Assembly: GCF_018598225.1 (NCBI RefSeq)
Contig: NZ_JAHESF010000014.1
Span: 62,001-126,000, forward strand
Direction of reading: 5' to 3'
Origin: Chryseosolibacter histidinae
GTDB taxonomy: Bacteria; Bacteroidota; Bacteroidia; Cytophagales; Cyclobacteriaceae
DNA length: 64,000 nt
Shown here: piece after piece, positions 52,604 to 59,651 of the stretch
Numbering within the stretch: the stretch's first letter is position 1
Layout of the letters: the number at the start of each line of letters is the position of its first letter
Notes under the pieces: model-generated
The model's input: only the letters and a program-made list of their open reading frames with translations
Told to the model about the DNA's origin: nothing
Database searches by the model: none
Translations under genes and position numbers: made by a program

Positions 52604-52741
52604 AGTCCATAGTCCATGGTCCATGGTCCATGGCAGGACGAGTTTTGTTTTTAGTCCCTGTTACTGCAGTAATGGATCATATTGGTGGCATGTGACAGTT
52701 ACTGCGCTCGGCTATGGACTATGGACCATCGACTATGGACT
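52604..52741. repeat. Inverted-repeat element, GTCCATA family, between dnaG and mrp
   Basis: The left arm (52604-52633) has units AGTCCAT repeated four times. The right arm (52712-52741) has CTATGGA, CTATGGA, CCATCGA, CTATGGA, CT. The loop is about 78 bases. Unlike the other complete elements it lies between divergent starts, not at a stop codon. The remaining 128 bases before mrp (52742-52869) contain no ORF or clear promoter motif. Confidence 0.85.
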
Positions 52742-52869
52742 CACAAGATGCGATCACAAGGCAAACAGGGGAATTCTAAAAAAGCCTGATTCGAAGCTCC
52801 GAAATACCATTTCGTCATTAACTTGCGGCCGATTTGAATGATTTTACCCCCCATTGTTGTTAGGATAGC

Positions 52870-53964
52870 ATGAATTTTACGCAAGCCGATATCATTAAAG
52901 CCCTTTCTACTGTAGAAGATCCCGACCTGAAGCGAGACCTGGTGACCCTGAATATGATCAAGGATGTAAAGGTTGAAGCCAGCAAGGTCAGTTTTACAGT
53001 GGTGCTCACCACACCCGCATGTCCGCTGAAAGAAAAGATCCGCCAGGACTGCCAGGATGCTGTAAGAAAAGTGGTTGGGGATTCCGTGGCTATCCAAATC
53101 AATATCACTTCCTCGGTTACATCGCTTCGCGACAACGCCCCGCTGCTGCCCGGGGTCAAAAATATCATTGCCATCGCCTCCGGCAAGGGGGGTGTGGGCA
53201 AGTCTACCGTAACGTCTAACCTGGCTGTTGCCCTGGCGCAGGCCGGTGCCAAGGTGGGGCTTATCGATGCCGATATCTTCGGTCCCTCCATTCCCACCAT
53301 GTTCAACTGTGAGCATGAGCAGCCGCATGTGAAGCAGGTGAATGGCCGCAACATCATCATCCCCATTGAGCAATACGGTGTGAAGCTGTTATCTATCGGG
53401 TTCCTGGCGCCGCCAGACAGTGCGGTGGTGTGGCGGGGTCCTATGGCAAGCGCTGCCCTGAAACAGTTCTTCAGCGACGCGGAATGGGGTGACCTGGATT
53501 ACCTGCTCATTGACCTGCCCCCCGGTACCAGCGACATTCACCTGACCCTGGTGCAGACCGTGCCGGTGACAGGTGCCGTGATCGTTACAACGCCCCAGAA
53601 GGTTGCGCTGGCCGATGCTAACAAAGGTCTTTCCATGTTCAAACAACCACAGATCAATGTACCCGTGCTGGGTGTGGTGGAAAACATGGCTTATTTCACA
53701 CCAGAAGAGCTACCGGACCATAAATATTTTATCTTTGGCAAAGACGGCGGCAAGAACTTATCGGAAAAGTACAACGTTCCATTGCTGGGCCAGATACCGC
53801 TGGTGCAGGGCATCCGCGAAAGCGGCGACAGTGGTTTGCCTGCAGCGATGAAAGAAGGCCCGACCGGCGAAGCATTTCACCAACTGGCCAGAACACTTGC
53901 ACGGCAAATTGCCATCAGAAATGCTAACTTTGTACAAACGCAGAAAGTTGAACTGAAAGTTTAA
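52870..53964 (+). CDS. Mrp/ApbC iron-sulfur carrier P-loop ATPase
   Basis: 364 residues. An N-terminal MIP18/DUF59 domain (about 3-75, IIKALSTVEDPDLKRDLVTL) is followed by the ATPase with Walker A ASGKGGVGKSTVTSNLA (about 101-117), IDADIFGPSIP and LIDLPPGTSDIHLTL. In the family this protein moves Fe-S clusters to targets. The CXXC that usually follows VVENM in Mrp/ApbC is absent: the text here is VENMAYFTPEELPDHKYFIFG, with no cysteine. Overlap with the following Nfu gene by one base (TAATG) suggests cooperation, the Nfu protein perhaps supplying the cluster ligands. Confidence 0.94.
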   Translation: MNFTQADIIKALSTVEDPDLKRDLVTLNMIKDVKVEASKVSFTVVLTTPACPLKEKIRQDCQDAVRKVVGDSVAIQINITSSVTSLRDNAPLLPGVKNIIAIASGKGGVGKSTVTSNLAVALAQAGAKVGLIDADIFGPSIPTMFNCEHEQPHVKQVNGRNIIIPIEQYGVKLLSIGFLAPPDSAVVWRGPMASAALKQFFSDAEWGDLDYLLIDLPPGTSDIHLTLVQTVPVTGAVIVTTPQKVALADANKGLSMFKQPQINVPVLGVVENMAYFTPEELPDHKYFIFGKDGGKNLSEKYNVPLLGQIPLVQGIRESGDSGLPAAMKEGPTGEAFHQLARTLARQIAIRNANFVQTQKVELKV

Positions 53965-54233
53965 TGAACACAAACAGCACTTTGGAGGAGATCACCCGCA
54001 AGATCGAAGCATCGCTTGACACCATCCGTCCCTATCTGAAGGCCGACGGAGGCGATGTGAAAGTAAGCCATATCTCAGATGATCACGTGGTGAGGCTGGA
54101 GTTTATAGGCGCCTGCGGTAACTGCTCGATGTCGTCTATGACCTTCAAAGCCGGTGTGGAAGCTGCCATCAAACGCGATGTGCCCGAAGTCCGCTCCATT
54201 GAAGTTGTGAATCTTACCCCGATCGGTAGATAG
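53964..54233 (+). CDS. NifU-like (Nfu) iron-sulfur scaffold protein
   Basis: 89 residues, a single Nfu domain. RPYLKADGGDVKVSHISDDHV and the cluster-binding GACGNCSMSSMTFKAGVE (CXXC at about 51-54) are present. It carries a [4Fe-4S] cluster on a homodimer and delivers it to apo-proteins. Its ATG shares one base with the mrp stop. The family is often found next to mrp in Bacteroidota. Confidence 0.94.
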   Translation: MNTNSTLEEITRKIEASLDTIRPYLKADGGDVKVSHISDDHVVRLEFIGACGNCSMSSMTFKAGVEAAIKRDVPEVRSIEVVNLTPIGR

Positions 54234-54237
54234 TCCT

Positions 54238-54461
54238 TGAGTTTAAAGTTTAAGGTTTGAAGTTTAAAGTTGGACTGGTTTGGTTGCCAGTTGCCGGTTA
54301 CCAGTTGCCGGTTTAGACGAGCTTCGATCATTACGCGTCGTTTATAGGTACGAGGTACGAAATACGAGGTACGACAGCGTTCTGCATTTTTTGTCGATTG
54401 ATATTGACCATTGCTGTGTCTACTGTTCCATTGCCTACTGCTTTTGCCTATTGCCTACTAT
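54238..54461. repeat. Cluster of four solo heptad arms of different families
   Basis: Four families lie in a row: TTTAAAG type (54238-54271), GGTTGCC type (54282-54314), GTACGAG type (54346-54377) and the GCCTACT type (54421-54461). A partial GTGGACT follows near 54470. None has its inverted partner in this stretch. The gap (54234-54515) separates the Nfu gene from the secreted metalloprotease gene. Sequence after the GGTTGCC arm (TTAGACGAGCTTCGATCATT) resembles the loop of the complete element at 26898. Confidence 0.8.
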
Positions 54462-54515
54462 TCACCACTGTGGACTATTTTCGTATCTTTCGTGGGTAAT
54501 CAATCCAACCGTATT

Positions 54516-57500
54516 GTGGCGCTGATCTCACGTTCACTTCGTCTGCTGCTTTCATTCAGCTTCATACTCACTTACTTCATCGCCGCAGCGCAAGACCGGT
54601 GTGGAACCGTGCAATACAGCCATACCTTAAAAAACCAGCAGCGTGTCCGTGAGAGCGATGCACAATTCGAGCGCTGGCTGAAAGACCGGTCGCCGGATCA
54701 ACGCAACCAGCGGCAGAAATCAGGCCCCTACAAAGTGCCGGTGGTGATACACGTGGTTCATAACGGTGAAGCTGTGGGCACAGGTACCAACATCTCCGAG
54801 GCGCAGATCCTTTCCCAGATCGGCGTGCTGAACAAGGACTTCAATCGCCTGAACGCCGATGCCGCCAACACGCCCGCGGTGTTTGCAGCCGTGGCCGGAA
54901 GCATGAACATTGAGTTTGTGCTGGCCAAACAAAATCCTGAAGGGCTTGAAACCTCGGGTATTGTACGCGTGAAAGGGAATAAAAGCGGCTGGACCATCAA
55001 CGATAACTACGAGCTGAAGTCGCAGAGCTACTGGCCTGCGGAGAAATACCTGAACATCTGGGTCTGTAACCTTACCGACTACCTGGGCTATACGCAGTTT
55101 CCGGTATCGAACCTGCCGGGACTTGAGAACGGCTCTACCAACGCGCTCACGGATGGCATTGTGATCTGGTACCGGGCATTTGGCTCCGCTGACGATGGTG
55201 CTTTTACACTCGATCCCGACTATGACAAAGGCCGCACGCTGACCCACGAGATGGGACATTTTTTCGGTCTGCGTCACATCTGGGGCGACCAGAGCGGCTG
55301 CGAGCAGGCAAACGGCTCGGGCGGAGATCATGTGGCTGACACCCCGGATCAGTCGGAAAGCACAACGGGTTGCCCCAACCACCCCCGTGTAGACACCTGC
55401 TCGCCGGCAAAGATGTTCCAGAATTTCCTCGACTATACGGATGACGTTTGCATGAACCTCTTTACACAGGGCCAGGTAGACCGCATGGGCATTGTGATCG
55501 AGAGCAGTCCCAGAAGGGTTAGCCTGCTCACCTCTCCCGGTCTTTCGGAACCCGTCCCCGTACCGAATGACCTTGGCATCAGGTCAGTACTTTCTCCACT
55601 GGCCACGTCGTGTACCAGTCCCGTAACCCCCAGCATCGAGGTAAGAAACTATGGAAGCAACCAGGTGGTCAGCGCCCGCATCTCGGTGTCCGTTAACGGC
55701 AGCATCGTGGAAACAAAAGATGTTGCGCTCAGCCTGGGCAACCTTCAGTCGGCAGTAGTCACCTTCGCTCCTGCAGCGGTGACCGCAGGCAACAGCACCC
55801 TGGCCTTCAACATCGTGCTCACCAACGGCACCACTGATGGCCGATCGCAGAATAACGCGTTATCATCTTCGGTCTTCGTTCCCGAGGCGATCACCGCACC
55901 CTTTACGGAAACCTTCACAACACTGCCATCGAAGTGGATCATCCAGAATCCCGACCAGCAGATCACCTGGAAGCTGCAGCCGGCGCCGAAAGAAACCGCT
56001 GCCAACAAGGCGCTGTTCCTGGATTTTTTTAACTACGATGACCACTTCGGAGAACAGGATATCTTTCTCAGCCCCGTGTTTGATCTTTCAACCGCTTCGG
56101 TAACCTCTCTTGTTTTCGACGTTGCCCACGCCCGGTTCCAGTCCAGCAACGACCAGCTGAAAGTGATCGTGCTCACAGACTGCCAGGAGCTGACGGAAGG
56201 CACCACCGTGTTCGATAAAGAGGGCGCAGCGCTGGCCACCACCACTTCTACGGCACAGGGGTTCGTTCCTTCGGGCGAAAGCCAGTGGCGCAAAGAGACG
56301 GTGAACCTTAACGCCTTCCTCGGCAAAACGCATGTGCAGCTGGCGTTTGTAGGCATCAACGACTGGGGCAACAACGTTTACATCGATAACATTTCCCTGA
56401 TCACCAGCGAAGTGGAAGACCTGAAGCTCAAGGAGAAGATCAGTCCCGGCCTGGTCACCTGCAATCCGGTGATCATACCACGCATCATTGTTCAGAATGT
56501 GGGCAACGTAGACATCAGCCGCTTCAAGGTTGAGTATGCCGTGAACGGAGGTGTGGTGCAGTCCTACACCGAAAACATCACCATCGGCGATGGCACTGAG
56601 ACCGAGATCAGCCTGCCGCAGCTTCTGCTAAAGCCCGGCGCCAATACCCTTTCCGTCAACATCGCGGATCCCAACGACGTGGCTGATGAAACGCCGGCCA
56701 ACAACCTTCAGGTATTCACCGTTGTGGTGAACGGAAACGCTGACAGGATCCCCTTACGGGAAAACTTCGATGCCGCTTTCCCCAACCAGTGGCTGACGGT
56801 AAACCCCGCAGGCACTGGTATGAACTGGCAGGGCACCGCCACCAACTTCGGCACATCGGCATATTTCAACGCTTCCACTAACACCTCCATCGGAGACGAG
56901 GCATGGCTGGTGAGCCCGGTACTGGATTTTTCAAAAACCGATACGGCCCTGATGGTGCTGGACCTCGCCTACCGAAGGCTGGCAGAGCGAACGGAAAATT
57001 TCCGGATCCTGGCCTCTCCCAACTGCGGCGAGACCTATGCGGAGGTAACTACGCCGGACCTGTCGTCATTCCCGGTCCAGACGACGCCCTTCACGCCGCA
57101 GGCTCCGACCGACTGGCAAAGAAATGTCACCATCAACCTCGATGCTTTTGCGGGCAAGGATCAGGTACGGATCGCTTTTGTGGCAGCCAACGAGAATGGC
57201 AATAATCTCTACCTGGATAACATCGAATTCTTCTCAACAGGAAACCCGCGGGTGGTCACGGTAAACGAGCCCTTTTCCATTTACGGCTACCGTGCGGGAG
57301 AGCCCGCGCAGAGCAATCTGCAGATCACCTTCAACCTGGCAGAGCGGCGTGATGTGCAGTATGCCGTGCACGATACGATGGGCAAACAATACACCAGCGG
57401 CCTGCTGAGGGATGTACTGAATCAGACCTATCCACTGGAACTAGAGCAGTCGCTCGCTTCCGGTGTCTACATTGTGCGGCTGAACATCGGCGGAAAGCTC

Positions 57501-57530
57501 TATGCAGAGCGGGTAATGGTGCTGCGATAA
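54516..57530 (+). CDS. Secreted M43-type metalloprotease with T9SS type A sorting domain
   Basis: 1004 residues from a GTG start. It was chosen because VALISRSLRLLLSFSFILTY opens a normal signal peptide, whereas earlier in-frame codons are translated repeat. The pro-region has VPVVIHVVHNGE; the pappalysin-like catalytic centre THEMGHFFGLRHIWGD (HEXXHXXGXXH, about 243-254) and a downstream CMNLFTQGQVDRM Met-turn region are present. Two CARDB-like modules and two jelly-roll (choice-of-anchor J) modules (ETFTTLPSKWIIQNPD; ENFDAAFPNQWLTVNP) follow. The C-terminus (LASGVYIVRLNIGGKLYAERVMV) is a type A T9SS sorting domain. Likely a secreted zinc protease. Confidence 0.9.
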   Translation: MALISRSLRLLLSFSFILTYFIAAAQDRCGTVQYSHTLKNQQRVRESDAQFERWLKDRSPDQRNQRQKSGPYKVPVVIHVVHNGEAVGTGTNISEAQILSQIGVLNKDFNRLNADAANTPAVFAAVAGSMNIEFVLAKQNPEGLETSGIVRVKGNKSGWTINDNYELKSQSYWPAEKYLNIWVCNLTDYLGYTQFPVSNLPGLENGSTNALTDGIVIWYRAFGSADDGAFTLDPDYDKGRTLTHEMGHFFGLRHIWGDQSGCEQANGSGGDHVADTPDQSESTTGCPNHPRVDTCSPAKMFQNFLDYTDDVCMNLFTQGQVDRMGIVIESSPRRVSLLTSPGLSEPVPVPNDLGIRSVLSPLATSCTSPVTPSIEVRNYGSNQVVSARISVSVNGSIVETKDVALSLGNLQSAVVTFAPAAVTAGNSTLAFNIVLTNGTTDGRSQNNALSSSVFVPEAITAPFTETFTTLPSKWIIQNPDQQITWKLQPAPKETAANKALFLDFFNYDDHFGEQDIFLSPVFDLSTASVTSLVFDVAHARFQSSNDQLKVIVLTDCQELTEGTTVFDKEGAALATTTSTAQGFVPSGESQWRKETVNLNAFLGKTHVQLAFVGINDWGNNVYIDNISLITSEVEDLKLKEKISPGLVTCNPVIIPRIIVQNVGNVDISRFKVEYAVNGGVVQSYTENITIGDGTETEISLPQLLLKPGANTLSVNIADPNDVADETPANNLQVFTVVVNGNADRIPLRENFDAAFPNQWLTVNPAGTGMNWQGTATNFGTSAYFNASTNTSIGDEAWLVSPVLDFSKTDTALMVLDLAYRRLAERTENFRILASPNCGETYAEVTTPDLSSFPVQTTPFTPQAPTDWQRNVTINLDAFAGKDQVRIAFVAANENGNNLYLDNIEFFSTGNPRVVTVNEPFSIYGYRAGEPAQSNLQITFNLAERRDVQYAVHDTMGKQYTSGLLRDVLNQTYPLELEQSLASGVYIVRLNIGGKLYAERVMVLR

Positions 57531-57543
57531 TTTTAACCGCAGG

Positions 57544-57661
57544 GAGTTCAAAGACAGTTATCGGAAGTTCAAAGACAGTTATAGGGAGTTTTGATACAGT
57601 TATGAAAAGCACAAGCAAAATCTTTGCGCCCTTTGCGCTTCTTTGCGTTCTTTGCGTGAAC
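57544..57661. repeat. 21-bp tandem repeat and TTTGCG repeat upstream of ddl
   Basis: Three imperfect copies of a 21-base unit ending ACAGTTAT (57544-57605; 21 = three 7-base steps) are followed by four TTTGCG units about nine bases apart (57623-57661). Together they fill most of the 189-base gap between the metalloprotease gene and ddl. TTTGCG is a further unit family that occurs once in the window. Confidence 0.7.
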
Positions 57662-57693
57662 TGCATTTAAAACGAGTTTAACCGGTTTTTGAA

Positions 57694-57701
57694 TATCTTT
57701 G
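57694..57701 (+). promoter_or_regulatory. Candidate -7 box of ddl
   Basis: TATCTTTG is an exact TAnnTTTG match, 19 bases upstream of the ddl ATG at 57720. No convincing -33 TTTG at 19-21 bases; TTTA occurs 13 and 24 bases upstream. Confidence 0.4.
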
Positions 57702-57719
57702 AACTGATAAAGAACTGAA

Positions 57720-58805
57720 ATGTCAAAAAAGAAAAAAGTAGCCATCTTATACGGAGGTCGTTCAGTAGAGCACGGAGTGTCTGTTAACTCGGCCCGTAAT
57801 ATTTATGAATACATTGACAAGGAACGGTTTGAACCCTTAACCATCGGCATCACCAAAACAGGCCAGTGGCATCTCACCAACGGCGTTACCAAAGACATCG
57901 AGCAGGGTAAAGCGCTGGGGCTTATCCTCGATGCCCAGCATCCGGGTTTTATGCTGCTCTCCAGCGGCGACCGGATGAAAGCCGATATCATTTTCCCGGT
58001 ACTGCATGGAACAGACGGCGAAGACGGAAGCATTCAGGGCCTCATCAGGGCGATGGACATCCCCATGGTTGGCACCGGTGTGCTCGGGTCTTCCATTTCC
58101 ATGAACAAGATCGTAGCGAAGAAGCTGCTGAAGGCGGCCGGTCTTCCGGTGACCCGTTTCCTGGCCTATCACTATACCGAGCAGGCGGAGATCAGCTTCA
58201 AGGACGTGAAGAAAGAGCTGGGTCTGCCCTTCATGGTGAAGTCGGCAAGCCTCGGGTCTTCCGTAGGTGTTTCTAAAGTGAAGAACGAAGCAGATTTCGA
58301 CAAGGCCATCGCCGAAGCGTTCCGGTATGACGACTCGCTGCTGATCGAAGAGTTCATTACAGGCAGGGAGATTGAATGCGCGATCCTGGGTAATAACCCG
58401 CCCGAAGCCTCCAATCCCGGGGAGATCGTGATCAACAAAAAATACGAGTTCTACACCTTCGACGCCAAGTATGTGGATCCGGAAGCGGTGCGCATCGACG
58501 TGCCGGCCGACCTGGGCAAGAAGTCGGCAGAAAAGATCCGTGAAGTGTGCGTCAAAGCCTACCAGGCCCTGCACTGCGAAGACTTTTCGAGGGTAGACCT
58601 TTTCCTCACGGAAGACGGAAGCATCTACATCAACGAGATCAATACCATCCCGGGCTTTACCAACTCCAGCATGTATCCTATGATGTGGAAAGAAAGAGGT
58701 GTAAGCTTCACAGACCTGATCTCGAAGCTGCTCGACCTGGCCGAAGAACGTTACGACCGCAGTAAACGCATCGAGCGGGAATTCAATTCTTCATTGAAAT
58801 TCTGA
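57720..58805 (+). CDS. ddl: D-alanine--D-alanine ligase
   Basis: 361 residues, ATP-grasp fold. Joins two D-alanines for peptidoglycan. The N-terminal LYGGRSVEHGVSVNSA (about 11-26), the loop VGTGVLGSSISMNKIVAKKLL (quoted in part; about 118-134), MVKSASLGSSVGVSKV (ATP binding, about 175-190), LIEEFITGREIECAIL and EINTIPGFTNSSMYP (metal and D-Ala binding, about 308-322) are all intact. It sits 30 bases before the PASTA-protein gene, an order also common in related genomes. Confidence 0.97.
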   Translation: MSKKKKVAILYGGRSVEHGVSVNSARNIYEYIDKERFEPLTIGITKTGQWHLTNGVTKDIEQGKALGLILDAQHPGFMLLSSGDRMKADIIFPVLHGTDGEDGSIQGLIRAMDIPMVGTGVLGSSISMNKIVAKKLLKAAGLPVTRFLAYHYTEQAEISFKDVKKELGLPFMVKSASLGSSVGVSKVKNEADFDKAIAEAFRYDDSLLIEEFITGREIECAILGNNPPEASNPGEIVINKKYEFYTFDAKYVDPEAVRIDVPADLGKKSAEKIREVCVKAYQALHCEDFSRVDLFLTEDGSIYINEINTIPGFTNSSMYPMMWKERGVSFTDLISKLLDLAEERYDRSKRIEREFNSSLKF

Positions 58806-58835
58806 TTCCCTTATATTTGCCCCAAACCGTTGACT

Positions 58836-59651
58836 ATGAAATTCGATTTCAAGAAATATAACCGCAACACCCTGGGCGGCCTGCTGATCCACATCGTGCT
58901 CGCTGGCTGTCTCCTGTTGTTGCTCAGCTTCTTTTATTTCTATGCTTACCTCCCCAACGTAACCAATCACGGGGAATCGATCACGGTTCCGAACATAGAA
59001 GGTTTGCCGGTGCAGAAGGTGGAGGCATTCCTGGCCAAGCATGACCTGCGCTTCGAAGTAAACGATTCAGCCTATTCATCACAGTACCCTCCCCTAACAG
59101 TATTGAAGCAATATCCGAGTCCGGGCGCACAGGTGAAGGAAAACCGCAAGGTATACGTTTCGGTAAACCGCATCAATCCGCCCACAGTGCAGATGCCCGA
59201 TATCCTGAATACATCGCTGATCAACGCCGAAGCGGTGTTGCGTGGCAGCGAGCTGAAACGTGGAAAGATCACCCTCGTAAGAGGCCCGTTCCTCAACCTG
59301 GTGCAGGAGATCAGGATCAAAGGCAATAAAGTGAGCCCTGGCGCAGCCGTGGCCAAAGGAACCGTGGTTGACCTGGTAGTAATGGATGGCGGCAGCGTTT
59401 ACCTGCCCACCCCTAACGTGCTCGACTATTCGTATGAAGACGCCAAGCTCAGCCTGATCGGCTCCAACCTCAACCTGAACGTAACGCTGGTGGGCGATAC
59501 CACCGGAATGAACGCCGTGGTACTAAAACAAAAGCCCGGCCCCAATGAAAATATTAAGGTAGGTGACGTCGTTGATCTATGGATCGGCGCCCCGAACACC
59601 GAAGTTCCTGATGAGGAAGAGAACCAGGACGATCAAAACAATGAAAATTGA
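58836..59651 (+). CDS. PASTA-domain membrane protein
   Basis: 271 residues from ATG 58836; an in-frame TTG at 58830 is less likely. One TM (about 16-40, LLIHIVLAGCLLLLLSFFYF) is followed by three PASTA modules (about 45-110, 112-184 and 186-256: ITVPNIEGLPVQKVEAFLAK, VQMPDILNTSLINAEAVLRG, LPTPNVLDYSYEDAKLSLIG) and an acidic tail (DEEENQDDQNNEN). PASTA modules bind peptidoglycan or muropeptides in other proteins. There is no kinase or transpeptidase domain. TATATTTG (58812-58819) could be its -7 box. The next gene starts 11 bases before its stop. Confidence 0.88.
   Translation: MKFDFKKYNRNTLGGLLIHIVLAGCLLLLLSFFYFYAYLPNVTNHGESITVPNIEGLPVQKVEAFLAKHDLRFEVNDSAYSSQYPPLTVLKQYPSPGAQVKENRKVYVSVNRINPPTVQMPDILNTSLINAEAVLRGSELKRGKITLVRGPFLNLVQEIRIKGNKVSPGAAVAKGTVVDLVVMDGGSVYLPTPNVLDYSYEDAKLSLIGSNLNLNVTLVGDTTGMNAVVLKQKPGPNENIKVGDVVDLWIGAPNTEVPDEEENQDDQNNEN

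Noticed and set aside
51707-52612. 301-codon plus-strand frame opposite dnaG
   Set aside because: Mirror of the conserved primase core, no recognisable protein features.
14090-52741. Insertion-sequence or MITE ends
   Set aside because: No transposase gene in the window and no target duplications that I could recognise at arm edges; families differ too much for one transposon. Not excluded for single loci.
54411-54515. Upstream start extending the metalloprotease by 35 residues
   Set aside because: The extension translates repeat arms (GCCTACT and GTGGACT types) and would place a second hydrophobic stretch before the true signal peptide.
14090-57661. CRISPR interpretation of the intergenic repeats
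   Set aside because: Units are about seven bases, imperfect and without unique spacers between them, and there are no cas genes.
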